NCBI GenBank assembly: GCA_905194315.1 | Contig: CAJJRX010000004.1 | Location: 39,335-103,334, forward strand | Length of the DNA: 64,000 bases | Direction: 5' to 3' | Origin: an uncultured Sutterella sp. | GTDB lineage: Bacteria > Pseudomonadota > Gammaproteobacteria > Burkholderiales > Burkholderiaceae_F | Shown here: positions 44,503 through 53,852 of the stretch, piece after piece | Layout: every line of letters begins with the position of its first letter | Position numbering within the stretch: the stretch's first letter is position 1 | Program-made: the position numbers and the translations under genes | The notes under the pieces: model-generated | Seen by the model: the letters and a program-made list of their open reading frames with translations, nothing else | Databases searched by the model: none | Told to the model about the DNA's origin: nothing

Positions 44503-45834
44503 ATGTATCGACAGCTCACCAGGAAAGCCCTCCTGGGAACCATGGCAGTCGCCAGTCTGACCCTCGTTGCAGGGTGCAGTACAAACGGTTTCGGCGGCTT
44601 TGCCAACGCCAGCGGATTCACCAATGTCGGCGCCAGCGCGCCTCTTGCCCTGCCCTCCGCCGCCCGTATTGACATGCCGGCAATTCAGGCGCTCAGCGGA
44701 CAGGGTATTTTCTATTTTGACGACAACAAGGCGGCACGCCTGTATGTGGTTGAAGACAAGGCCAGCCGCGACCAGTACCTCGTCAAGGAAAGCTTCGCTG
44801 ACGGCGTGCCTCACGGCCTTCCCTGGGGCAACGGTGCTGAAGCGCTTCTTTATGAAGGTGTTGCCGTCAAACCCGAGAATATTCTTTACGCACAGACTGC
44901 CCGCGACGGACACCTTGTGGTGAGCTACGGCGATCACGCCGACATGAAGATCAATGTCAAGATCGAAGCCTATAACGTCGAAGGTCTCATGGTTCGTGAC
45001 TTCCTGCGCACCCGCGGCAATCAGCCCACGCTCTCGGCCTCCTTCATCAATCCTCAGCTCAAATTCCCGAAAGGCTCGATTGCCTACGCCATGACACTCT
45101 GGGTGGATAAGGATGAGGTGCTGGTGCCGAACCTGAAAGGCTTCACCGGCACTGACTCCATTGCCGACTTCTCCAGACGTTTCTCCGCCAACACCCCCTA
45201 CTGCCTGCGCTTTTTACCCGGCAATGTGGTCCAGCCGATGGCCATGGCCTTCAAGGATCCCATTACCCACAAGGTGAGCAAGGTCAAAGGCAAGACGGTT
45301 GAAGAGGATCAGGACGGTCGTGTCCAGCTTTACGCAGCCAAAAAGAACACGGTTTTCTGCGGTCGCGAACGTAACGAGGAACTCGCCGATGCCAAATGGA
45401 CACTCGGCAGTATCAACGGTACCCGCGTGCTCGAGTTTGACTTCCCGGGCAACGTACCCGCCGCCAGCTTCGGGATGACTGAAACCAACCGCCGCCATCT
45501 CGGCACCGGTGTGGCGGAAATGAAAGTCTCCGAAGGTCGTCAGCAGAGTACCCGTGTGGTGCCGGTCTATGTCTGGCACAAGGGTGCGCCCGTGCGTGAC
45601 AGCCAGTTCCGCTTTAATGATGTTGCGGCAAAGACGCTTGAGGCCGCCCTCAATGAAGCTCAGCCCCTGCGCGCCAAATGGGAGGCTGCCAACGAGAACG
45701 ACGTGATCCGCCGTGCCCGTGCGATCGATGCAGCCAACGCTCCCAAGGTCGTCAAGACGCTGCCGAGCAAGGCCAAAAAGTCCCGCTCCGCCGTCAAAAA
45801 AGCTGTGAAAAAGCAGCGCGCAAAGAAAAAGTAA
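44503..45834 (+). CDS. Predicted outer-membrane or periplasmic lipoprotein of unknown family with Lys/Ala-rich tail
   Basis: This encodes 443 aa, with ATG 44503 and AAGGA upstream. A lipoprotein signal is clear: LTLVAGC with C25 as the lipid-modified cysteine and Ser26 next to it, which favours outer-membrane sorting. The body (about 50-390) is globular and unfamiliar; it holds two further cysteines (in NTPYCLRF and TVFCGRER). The last about 30 residues are very basic, alternating Lys/Ala/Ser (KAKKSRSAVKKAVKK), like a histone H1 tail, which is odd for an exported protein. I do not recognise it. It is monocistronic between adk and dusA with its own terminator. Confidence 0.75.
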   Translation: MYRQLTRKALLGTMAVASLTLVAGCSTNGFGGFANASGFTNVGASAPLALPSAARIDMPAIQALSGQGIFYFDDNKAARLYVVEDKASRDQYLVKESFADGVPHGLPWGNGAEALLYEGVAVKPENILYAQTARDGHLVVSYGDHADMKINVKIEAYNVEGLMVRDFLRTRGNQPTLSASFINPQLKFPKGSIAYAMTLWVDKDEVLVPNLKGFTGTDSIADFSRRFSANTPYCLRFLPGNVVQPMAMAFKDPITHKVSKVKGKTVEEDQDGRVQLYAAKKNTVFCGRERNEELADAKWTLGSINGTRVLEFDFPGNVPAASFGMTETNRRHLGTGVAEMKVSEGRQQSTRVVPVYVWHKGAPVRDSQFRFNDVAAKTLEAALNEAQPLRAKWEAANENDVIRRARAIDAANAPKVVKTLPSKAKKSRSAVKKAVKKQRAKKK

Positions 45835-45862
45835 TCACCTTCCGGTGACACACTGAAAAATT

Positions 45863-45903
45863 CACCCCGGTCACTCACACAGAATGACCGGGGTGTTTTA
45901 TTT
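45863..45903. terminator. Terminator between the lipoprotein gene and dusA
   Basis: An 11-bp stem CACCCCGGTCA/TGACCGGGGTG and TTTTATTT on the plus strand; convergent genes on both sides. Confidence 0.85.
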
Positions 45904-45912
45904 GATGGCCTT

Positions 45913-46908
45913 TCAGATCCGTTCTCCGAACGTCTCCTGCCAGGCATACATCAGAATACCCGTGCCCTCAGCGGCGAGCAGCTTCGGATCTGAGAGAATC
46001 CGCCGCCACTGACGTGCGCCCGGCAGTCCCTGCATCAGTCCGATCATATGCCGTGCAACCGCCCGGATCGCCATGACATCATCGGCACAGTTTTCTCTGA
46101 GATACCCCGTCATCTTTTCAACGGCTTCAAACTGGGAGTGCACCGCTGGCTCAGTCTCACCGCAGAGTGCGGTATCCACCTGCGAAAGCAGCCAGGGGTT
46201 GTGATACGCGGCACGTCCGAGCATCACACCGTCCATCCCCGCTTCGATCAGTTCCGAACTCAGTGAGAGAGAGTCAATCCCTCCGTTGATCACAAAAACC
46301 GCATCAGGGAAGGCTTTTTTCAGTTCATACGCGAACTCGCGCCGCAGCGGAGGCACCTCACGGTTCTGCTTGGGCGAGAGACCTTTGAGCCAGGCCGAGC
46401 GTGTATGCACAATAAAGTGCCGGCAGCCGGCAGCGTAAACCGTACCGACAAAATCCTCCACAAAGGCAAAGTCCGAGCGGTCATCTACACCGATACGGTG
46501 CTTGACCGTGACCGGTTTGTCGGTCGCATCGCGCATTGCCCGCCATGCGGCAGCCACTGTCTGCGGCTCAAGCATCAGACACGCGCCAAAGCTGCCCTTC
46601 TGCACGCGCTCAGACGGACAGCCGCAGTTGAGGTTGTACTCGTCGTAACCGTACGCCTCGGCAATCCGTACAGAGGCGTTCAGATCGGCCGGATCAGAGC
46701 CCCCGAGCTGCAGAGCCACAGGATGCTCGCACTCAGAGAATCCGAGCAGTTTATCCCGGTCTCCATGCAGGATCGCCCCGGTTGTGACCATCTCGGAGTA
46801 CAGGCGCGCACGTCTGCTGAGTGTTCTGTGAAACACGCGGCAGTGCCGGTCTGTCCAGTCAAGCATCGGTGCAACACAGAATAAAAAATCCTTTTTCTCT
46901 GAAGACAT
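45913..46908 (-). CDS. dusA: tRNA-dihydrouridine synthase A
   Basis: This encodes 331 aa. The FMN TIM-barrel signature is seen: VAPMLDWTDRHCR, LQLGGSDP, NLNCGCPSERVQ with catalytic C97, and VKHRIGVDD. The GCPSERVQ sequence and length point to DusA (U20/U20a in the D-loop) rather than DusB or DusC. It lies just past the ychJ terminator on the same strand. Confidence 0.95.
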   Translation of the reverse strand: MSSEKKDFLFCVAPMLDWTDRHCRVFHRTLSRRARLYSEMVTTGAILHGDRDKLLGFSECEHPVALQLGGSDPADLNASVRIAEAYGYDEYNLNCGCPSERVQKGSFGACLMLEPQTVAAAWRAMRDATDKPVTVKHRIGVDDRSDFAFVEDFVGTVYAAGCRHFIVHTRSAWLKGLSPKQNREVPPLRREFAYELKKAFPDAVFVINGGIDSLSLSSELIEAGMDGVMLGRAAYHNPWLLSQVDTALCGETEPAVHSQFEAVEKMTGYLRENCADDVMAIRAVARHMIGLMQGLPGARQWRRILSDPKLLAAEGTGILMYAWQETFGERI

Positions 46909-46937
46909 CTCAGTAGCAGTTATCGGTAGTGGTTACA

Positions 46938-46974
46938 CAAAAAAGCCGGTCGCTTTGTGTTGGTACGGCCGGCT
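46938..46974 (-). terminator. Terminator of the typA-ychJ operon end
   Basis: A 6-bp stem AGCCGG/CCGGCT with a 19-nt loop, T-run on the minus strand. Short stem and long loop reduce confidence. Confidence 0.5.
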
Positions 46975-46983
46975 AAAAAACGT

Positions 46984-47388
46984 TCAGGCAAGCTGATCTC
47001 CGTCTACATATACCCAGGTGTCACCCGCCCGGGAGAAACGGCTGCGCTCTTTCATGACGATGGCGCCGCGGGAGGTCCGCGCCTTTGCAGTAAAAGTCAC
47101 AGTGGCACTGTCACCGGACTCTGAACTCTCGTGCACGGTAAGCGAAATCCACTTCGGACGCGGCTCCCCGGGCTCAAAGAGCTGCTCAGGTCGTGTCTGT
47201 GCCGCCCAGGTCTTCAGAACGTACTCATCCAGACCGAGCGCATAGGCACTGTATCGCGAGCGCATCAGAGCCTCTGCCGAAGGTGCCGGCGCGCCCTGAT
47301 GCAGCGGCGCGCAGCACGATTTGTACGGCAGTCCGCTCCCGCAGGGGCAGGGCCCTGCAGTGAGCGGCGCTTTTGCAGCTTTAGCCAT
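46984..47388 (-). CDS. YchJ-family SEC-C motif protein (UPF0225)
   Basis: This encodes 134 aa. The N-terminal zinc-binding SEC-C motif CPCGSGLPYKSCC is followed by a conserved YchJ core (ALMRSRYSAYALGL ... YVLKTW). Function unknown. Its ATG overlaps the typA stop (TAATG), so it is translationally coupled as the last gene of the rimP-to-ychJ operon. Confidence 0.9.
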   Translation of the reverse strand: MAKAAKAPLTAGPCPCGSGLPYKSCCAPLHQGAPAPSAEALMRSRYSAYALGLDEYVLKTWAAQTRPEQLFEPGEPRPKWISLTVHESSESGDSATVTFTAKARTSRGAIVMKERSRFSRAGDTWVYVDGDQLA

Positions 47389-49244
47389 TATTCACCGCTT
47401 TCACCGAACTCGTTCTGTTCGGCGCGGGCGGCACGCTTGCGTTCGTGCTCCTTGAGGTAGCGCTTGCGCAGGCGGATCGATTGCGGGGTGATTTCCACCA
47501 GTTCGTCGTCGTTGATGAATTCCACGGCGCTTTCAAGCGTGAGCTTGACCGGCGGCACCAGACGGATGGCTTCGTCGGTACCCGAAGCACGGATGTTGGT
47601 GAGCTGCTTGCCGCGGATCGGATTCACAACGATGTCATTGTCACGGGAGTGTTCACCGATAATCATCCCCTCATAGAGTTTGTCACCCGGGGAGACGAAC
47701 AGACGGCCGCGTTCCTGAATCTTCCAGAGCGCGTAGGCCACAGCCTCACCGTCGTCCTGGGAGATAATCACGCCGCTGCGGCGTTCGCCGACATCACCGC
47801 GGCTGATGGGGCCGTAATCGTCAAACACGTGGCTCATAATGCCTGTGCCGCGGCACATCGTCAGGAACATGCTCTGGAAACCGATCAGGCCGCGGGCCGG
47901 AATACGGTATTCAAGACGCACACGACCCTTGCCGTCAGGCTGCATATCCTGCAGTTCACCCTTGCGGCGGCCGAGTTCTTCCATCACGCCACCCTGGTGT
48001 TCCTCTTCGACGTCGACCGTCAGCAGTTCATACGGTTCCATCTTCACGCCGTTGATCTCCTTGAGGAGCACGCGCGGACGGGACACAGCCAGTTCATAGC
48101 CTTCACGGCGCATATTTTCAAGCAGAATCGTCAGGTGCAGTTCACCGCGGCCGGCAACTTCCCAGACGGTTTCGTCGCTGGTGGGACGCACACGCATGGC
48201 CACGTTCGACTTGAGTTCACGCTCGAGACGTTCGCGGATCTGACGGCTCGTCACAAACTTGCCTTCACGGCCGGCGAGCGGCGAGGAGTTAACCTGGAAG
48301 TTCATCGTAAGCGTCGGTTCGTCAACCTTGAGCATCGGCAGCGCTTCAGGCTGGGCAATATCAGTGATGGTGGTACCGATGGCAAGCTCTTCAATACCGT
48401 TGACGAGCACGATGTCACCGGCTTCAGCTTCATCGACGAGCTTGCGGTCAAGCCCTTCGAAGGTCAGAATCTGGTTGATCTTGACGCGCTTGGGCGTGTC
48501 CTCGGGGCCGTTCATGATGGCCACTTCCTGATTGGGATGCACGCGGCCGCGGTGCACACGGCCGATACCGATCTTGCCGACGTAGCTCGAGTAGTCGAGC
48601 GAGCAGATCTGCAGCTGCAGCGGCGCATCCGGATCATCATCACGCACCGGAACGTATTTGATCACGGTGTCAAACACGGCACGCATGTCACCGATCTTCT
48701 TGAGTTCCTCAACATCGGTGGTGTAGCCGGCAAAACCGTTCAGAGCAGAGGCGTAGATCACGGGGAAGTCAAGCTGATCCTCCGTGGCGCCGAGCTTGTC
48801 AAAGAGGTCGAACGTCTGGTTCACCACCCAGTCAGGGCGGGCACCGGGGCGGTCAATCTTGTTAACCACAACAATAGGCTTGAGGCCCTGTGCAAGCGCT
48901 TTACGCGTCACAAAGCGCGTCTGCGGCATAGGACCTTCAACAGCGTCAACCAGCAGCAACACGCCATCGACCATAGAGAGCACACGCTCAACCTCACCGC
49001 CGAAGTCGGCGTGACCCGGGGTGTCGATGATGTTGATGTGCGTACCCTGGTACTGAACAGCACAGTTCTTGGACAAAATGGTAATGCCGCGTTCACGTTC
49101 CAGATCATTGGAGTCCATCACGCGTTCAGCAACCTGCTGATTTTCGCGAAAGGTCCCCGCGCTCTGGAGCAGACGGTCGACCATTGTGGTTTTACCATGG
49201 TCAACGTGGGCAATAATGGCAATGTTACGAATCGCTCGAGTCAT
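47388..49244 (-). CDS. typA: Translational GTPase TypA/BipA
   Basis: This encodes 618 aa. G1 AHVDHGKTT, G3 DTPGHADFGGEVER, G4 NKIDRP, then EF-G-like domains and the BipA-specific C-terminus (RGKQLTNIRASG). It assists 50S assembly at low temperature. The ATG overlaps the truB stop (ATGA). It is preceded in the operon by truB, as in several proteobacteria. Confidence 0.96.
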   Translation of the reverse strand: MTRAIRNIAIIAHVDHGKTTMVDRLLQSAGTFRENQQVAERVMDSNDLERERGITILSKNCAVQYQGTHINIIDTPGHADFGGEVERVLSMVDGVLLLVDAVEGPMPQTRFVTRKALAQGLKPIVVVNKIDRPGARPDWVVNQTFDLFDKLGATEDQLDFPVIYASALNGFAGYTTDVEELKKIGDMRAVFDTVIKYVPVRDDDPDAPLQLQICSLDYSSYVGKIGIGRVHRGRVHPNQEVAIMNGPEDTPKRVKINQILTFEGLDRKLVDEAEAGDIVLVNGIEELAIGTTITDIAQPEALPMLKVDEPTLTMNFQVNSSPLAGREGKFVTSRQIRERLERELKSNVAMRVRPTSDETVWEVAGRGELHLTILLENMRREGYELAVSRPRVLLKEINGVKMEPYELLTVDVEEEHQGGVMEELGRRKGELQDMQPDGKGRVRLEYRIPARGLIGFQSMFLTMCRGTGIMSHVFDDYGPISRGDVGERRSGVIISQDDGEAVAYALWKIQERGRLFVSPGDKLYEGMIIGEHSRDNDIVVNPIRGKQLTNIRASGTDEAIRLVPPVKLTLESAVEFINDDELVEITPQSIRLRKRYLKEHERKRAARAEQNEFGESGE

Positions 49245-50149
49245 GAATTTTCTCGGTTAAATGCAATAAGTCTTTCAGGATGAAGAACGCCCCGGTCCTG
49301 GACCCGGGCAGTTCCCAACAGATTTTTCTCTGGGCCATACACGCGAACACGACCGCGCACGGACAATCCCAGTGCAAGACGCTGCCCTTGCATAAACCGC
49401 TTCTCCCCCTCGGACGTCAGTCCGACGGCAGGCAGCGACTGCAACAGCGCATCTGCAGGTTCCAGTTTTTCGCGTGCCAGCTCAGCGCTGCCGCACGCTT
49501 CAAGCGCCTCAAGCGTCACTGCACGGTCAATGGTCAACTCCCCAACCATTGTCCGGCGCAGCGCCACCAGATGCGCTCCGCATCCGAGCGCCTCGCCGAT
49601 ATCCTCGGCAAGCACACGGATGTATGTTCCTTTACTCACCCGGGTGAGCATCGTGAAGTGCGTGCCGTCAAAGTCCTTCACTTCAATCGAGTGAATGGTC
49701 ACCTGACGCGCTTCACGTTCCACCACCTCTCCGCGGCGGGCAATCTCATAGAGTGCCTCACCATTCCTTTTCAGGGCGGAGTACATCGGCGGAATCTGAC
49801 TGATGACGCCCGTAAACCGGGCGGCAACGCGTTCGACATCCTCTGCACTGACAGTCACCGGACGCTCCTGAAGGATTTTCCCTTCCGCATCGCCCGTATC
49901 TGTCGTCACACCCAGCCTGACACGGGCCTCATAGGCCTTGTCCGCATCAAGCAGGTCAGCGGAGAATTTTGTTGCGTTTCCAAAACACAAAGGGAGAAGC
50001 CCCGTTGCCATCGGATCGAGCGTACCCGTGTGTCCGGCCTTCTGAGCATTGACCAGACGGCGGGCGCGCTGCAGTGCGGCATTGGAACTCATCCCCTGCG
50101 GTTTGTCGAGCAGCAAAACGCCATCGATATTCTCACCACGCCTGGCCAC
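49241..50149 (-). CDS. truB: tRNA pseudouridine-55 synthase
   Basis: This encodes 302 aa. The catalytic D45 lies in HTGTLDPMATG, with the VLLLDKPQGMSSN N-terminus and the YEARVRLG and RVSKGTYIR motifs. It makes the T-loop pseudouridine of tRNAs. It lies between rbfA (2 bp) and typA (overlap), the usual nusA-infB-rbfA-truB order. Confidence 0.97.
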   Translation of the reverse strand: MARRGENIDGVLLLDKPQGMSSNAALQRARRLVNAQKAGHTGTLDPMATGLLPLCFGNATKFSADLLDADKAYEARVRLGVTTDTGDAEGKILQERPVTVSAEDVERVAARFTGVISQIPPMYSALKRNGEALYEIARRGEVVEREARQVTIHSIEVKDFDGTHFTMLTRVSKGTYIRVLAEDIGEALGCGAHLVALRRTMVGELTIDRAVTLEALEACGSAELAREKLEPADALLQSLPAVGLTSEGEKRFMQGQRLALGLSVRGRVRVYGPEKNLLGTARVQDRGVLHPERLIAFNRENS

Positions 50150-50151
50150 GC

Positions 50152-50514
50152 TTAGCGCTCCTCAGGCGTGTCAGCCATGGCTTTGCGGATGAGCTTATCC
50201 ATTTCAAAGCCCCGCTGCACGCTGTCATCGTGCACAAAGTGCAGAGTAGGCACAGTGTGAATCGTATAGTGCCTGAAGAGATGGTTTCTCAGCATGCCGG
50301 CTGCGGCATTGAGCCCCTGCGTGCACTTTTCACTGTCTGCGCCGAGCACGGTGAAAAACACACGTGCATGAGCATAATCGGGTGTGATTTCACACCCTGT
50401 GATTGTGACCAGACCGACACGCGGATCGCGCACTTCTCTGGGAATGAGCATGGCGAGATCCTTTGCAATCTGATCAGCCACTCTCAGGGAGCGGCCGGGT
50501 TTTTTCGGTGCCAT
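50152..50514 (-). CDS. rbfA: 30S ribosome-binding factor A
   Basis: This encodes 120 aa. ATG 50514 (MAPKKPGRSLRVADQIAKDL) is chosen because GGAGG lies eight bases before it; the ATG at 50532 has none. The KH-like RbfA fold is supported by VTITGCEITPDYAHARVFF and TVPTLHFVHDDS. It assists 16S 5' end maturation. It lies between infB and truB. Confidence 0.94.
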   Translation of the reverse strand: MAPKKPGRSLRVADQIAKDLAMLIPREVRDPRVGLVTITGCEITPDYAHARVFFTVLGADSEKCTQGLNAAAGMLRNHLFRHYTIHTVPTLHFVHDDSVQRGFEMDKLIRKAMADTPEER

Positions 50515-50611
50515 TTGAGGCGCCTCCTTCATTTCTCACTGCTGCGCGGGACGACCCGGGTGGCGGAACTCAGTCCGCAGACCGTCTGCCGTCCCGGCAG
50601 TTCAAGGGAAA

Positions 50612-53611
50612 TCAGTCAAGCGTACGGGCCACTTCGGTCACTTCGAAGACTTCGAGCTGATCGTTTTCACGGATATCATCGTAGCCCTTGAGCGAGAGAC
50701 CGCATTCCTGGCCGGCCTTGACTTCGCGGACGTCGTCCTTGAAGTGCTTCAGACTTGCCAGTTCCCCTGTCCAGATCACCACGTTGTCACGCAGCAGACG
50801 CACGGAGGCGTTGCGGCGGACCACACCGTCGAGCACACGGCAGCCGGCAATGTTGCCGACCTTAGGCACGCGGATGATCTGACGGATTTCCACCAGACCG
50901 AGATTGGTTTCGCGCAACTCGGGCTTGAGCATGCCGCTCAGAGCAGCCTTAACGTCATCGACAGCATCGTAGATGATGTTGTAGTAGCGGATATCAATAC
51001 CGGCCGTTTCAGCAACCTTGCGGGCCTGGGCGTCAGCACGGACGTTAAACCCGATGATCACACCGCCGGAAGCGGTGGCGAGGTTGACGTCAGACTCGGA
51101 AATACCGCCCACAGCGGCATGCACCACCTGAACGCGGACTTCATCATTGCTCAGCTGGGTAAGCGCATGGATGAGCGCTTCCTGAGAGCCCTGAACGTCA
51201 GCCTTGATAATCAGGGAGAGCGTCTTCACTTCGCCTTCCTTCTTGTCGTTGAAGAGGTTGGCGAGGTTCTGGGCATGCTGCTTGGCGAGCTTCTGATCAC
51301 GGGACTTGCCCTGACGGAAGAGCGAAATTTCACGTGCTTTGCGTTCATCGTCAAGCACGAACATTTCCTCACCGGCATCAGGCACACCCGAGAGACCCTG
51401 AATTTCCACAGGAATCGACGGACCGGCGGACTGCACGGCACGGCCGATTTCGTTAATCATTGCACGCACACGGCCGAATTCATTGCCCACGAGAACAATG
51501 TCACCGCGGTGCAGCGTGCCGGACTGAACGAGCAGAGAGGCGACAGGACCGCGACCCTTGTCCAGACGCGATTCAATCACGATACCGCGTGCGGGACCTT
51601 CCTTGGGCGCCTTGAGTTCAAGCATTTCGGCCTGAAGCAGAACGTTTTCGAGCAGCTCGTCAATACCCTGACCGGTCTTGGCGGACACCGGACAGAACGG
51701 AACGTCTCCGCCCCAGTCTTCAGGCATCACGTTGTTGGCAACGAGTTCCTGCTTGACACGATCGGGATTAGCTTCGGGCTTGTCGATCTTGTTGATCGCA
51801 ACCACGAGCGGCACATTGGCGGCACGGGCGTGAGCAATAGCCTCCTTGGTCTGCGGCATCACACCGTCGTCGGCGGCCACAACCAGAATCACGATGTCGG
51901 TGGACTGAGCACCGCGGGCACGCATAGCCGTAAAGGCCTCATGACCCGGGGTGTCCAGGAACGTCACAATACCGCGCGGGGTCTTGACGTGATAGGCACC
52001 GATGTGCTGCGTAATGCCGCCGGCTTCACCCGCGGCAACCTTGGCACGGCGGATGTAGTCAAGCAGCGAGGTCTTGCCGTGGTCAACGTGACCCATGATG
52101 GTCACCACAGGCGGACGCGGCAGCGCTTCGTAGTCATTGTTGTTCTGCAGTTCGCCGAGGATCGCTTCAGGATCATCCGGCTTGGCAGCGATGGCGTTGT
52201 GACCCATTTCCTCCACGATCAGCATCGCGGTGTCCTGATCAAGCATCTGATTGATCGTCACCATCTGACCCATCTTCATGAGGGTCTTGATGACTTCAGT
52301 GGCCTTGATGGACATTCTGTGGGAAAGATCCGCCACGCTGATGCTTTCAGGCACTTCCACATCGCGCACCACCGGTTCCTGAACCTGCGGCTGGGCGGGT
52401 TCGTGACGGCGGTTGCGATCCTGACTGCGGCGGCCGCGGGCGGTACGCCACACATTTTCGCCGCTGTCATCCTCGCCGCGGGTCTTGATGGTGCGGCGAT
52501 GCTGCCCTTCTTCACCCCAGCGGTCGCGGTTGCCGCCCTTCTTCTTATCGGAAGGATGGCTCTTCTTTTCGGTGTGCACACCTTCATCGGCCGCATCAAA
52601 ACCGGCCGGGCGGGTACGGCCTGCGGGACGTTCCTTACGCTCCGTGTGCTGCGCGTTGCCGTCGTTACGGGCTTTGCGGGACTCGCTGCTGTTGCGCTTG
52701 TCGCCACGGGCTTCGTTACGGCCGGCATTATCGGCCTTGCGAGCGTCGCGGTGATCGCGACGGCTGTCCTTGCCGTTATGCTCGGACGAGCCGTTAGCGT
52801 CTTTCTTGGATTCCTGGGCAGACGGCTTAGCTTTCTTAGCCGTCATAACACCGGAGCGGCGCGTCATCATTTCACGAATGTTACGCGCTTCTTCTTCAGC
52901 CTGGCGGCGCGCATCTTCACGACGTTGAGCCTCTGCGTCCGCTTCTGCTTGAGCTTGATCTTGCATACGTTTGGCCTTTGCGGCGGCCACCTCCGCTTCG
53001 AGTTTTGCTTTCTCGGTTTCACGACGCGCCGCCTTGACAGCTGCTTCATTATCCGAGGCTTCTTGTTTCAGGGCTTGTTCACGGGCGTGAGCTGCTTCAG
53101 CCTCACGCTTTGCAGCTTCAGCACGCTGCTGAGCGGCAACACGTTCGGCTTCCTCACGGGCGCGAGCTTCTTCGGCAGCACGACGTTCGGCCTCTTCACG
53201 GGCGGCCTTCTCGGCTGCCTCACGGGCCTCACGTTCTGCTGCCTCCCGGCGTGCGGCCTCTTCTGCGGCTGCACGCGCTTCGGCCTGCAGTTTTGCCGCT
53301 TCTTCAGCCATTACCTGAGGGTTCTTGACAAAAACACGCGTACGTCGAACTTCAACAGGAATGGCGCGGGCACGGCCCTGACCATCCTGCTGCTTGACAA
53401 CAGTATTTTCTTTGCGCGTCACCAGAATCTTGCGCTGCGGCTGGCTTGTGCGCTCCTGACGAAGGCTGTTGAGAAGGCGGGTTTTATCGCTTTCACTCAG
53501 TTCATCGGATTCACTTTTTTTCGCAACGCCGGCAGCCTTGAGCTGGGCAAGCAGCGTTTTAGCCGCCACTTTGAGTTCCTGTGCAAATTCACTTACTGTT
53601 TTGCTAGCCAT
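50612..53611 (-). CDS. infB: Translation initiation factor IF-2
   Basis: This encodes 999 aa, with AGGAGAT before the ATG. It begins with the IF2_N helix (MASKTVSEFAQELKV); a long Ala/Glu/Arg coiled coil spans about 101-250, followed by a charged, Gly/Arg/Asp-rich linker (about 260-420). The G domain starts GHVDHGKTS at about residue 507, with the DTPGHEAFT and NKIDKP motifs; domains III-IV follow. It places fMet-tRNA on the 30S subunit. The coiled-coil N-part is long compared with E. coli (890 aa). It is part of the rimP-nusA-infB operon. Confidence 0.97.
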   Translation of the reverse strand: MASKTVSEFAQELKVAAKTLLAQLKAAGVAKKSESDELSESDKTRLLNSLRQERTSQPQRKILVTRKENTVVKQQDGQGRARAIPVEVRRTRVFVKNPQVMAEEAAKLQAEARAAAEEAARREAAEREAREAAEKAAREEAERRAAEEARAREEAERVAAQQRAEAAKREAEAAHAREQALKQEASDNEAAVKAARRETEKAKLEAEVAAAKAKRMQDQAQAEADAEAQRREDARRQAEEEARNIREMMTRRSGVMTAKKAKPSAQESKKDANGSSEHNGKDSRRDHRDARKADNAGRNEARGDKRNSSESRKARNDGNAQHTERKERPAGRTRPAGFDAADEGVHTEKKSHPSDKKKGGNRDRWGEEGQHRRTIKTRGEDDSGENVWRTARGRRSQDRNRRHEPAQPQVQEPVVRDVEVPESISVADLSHRMSIKATEVIKTLMKMGQMVTINQMLDQDTAMLIVEEMGHNAIAAKPDDPEAILGELQNNNDYEALPRPPVVTIMGHVDHGKTSLLDYIRRAKVAAGEAGGITQHIGAYHVKTPRGIVTFLDTPGHEAFTAMRARGAQSTDIVILVVAADDGVMPQTKEAIAHARAANVPLVVAINKIDKPEANPDRVKQELVANNVMPEDWGGDVPFCPVSAKTGQGIDELLENVLLQAEMLELKAPKEGPARGIVIESRLDKGRGPVASLLVQSGTLHRGDIVLVGNEFGRVRAMINEIGRAVQSAGPSIPVEIQGLSGVPDAGEEMFVLDDERKAREISLFRQGKSRDQKLAKQHAQNLANLFNDKKEGEVKTLSLIIKADVQGSQEALIHALTQLSNDEVRVQVVHAAVGGISESDVNLATASGGVIIGFNVRADAQARKVAETAGIDIRYYNIIYDAVDDVKAALSGMLKPELRETNLGLVEIRQIIRVPKVGNIAGCRVLDGVVRRNASVRLLRDNVVIWTGELASLKHFKDDVREVKAGQECGLSLKGYDDIRENDQLEVFEVTEVARTLD

Positions 53612-53852
53612 ATATTCTTATCTCCTTTGCACCGCTGCCGGAGTCTGAAGTCTGCTGCTAACGCCGTACTTCACTCAACAGCACCACCGGTGCTTACGCC
53701 GCCGTCGGGCATCACGTGGAAAAGCTCTTTCAGCCTACGACTCAATCAGAAAGAGCCTTGTCCCGGAAACGGCCCGAGGGCCGGCCGGATTAAGGGGCTG
53801 AGCGGGAGGATTGCTCCTTCACACCGCTCAGAATCCATTGTGAGTCTCACGG

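Noticed and set aside
47445..49283. Plus-strand reading frame of 612 codons opposite typA
   Set aside because: Antisense to the conserved GTPase gene.
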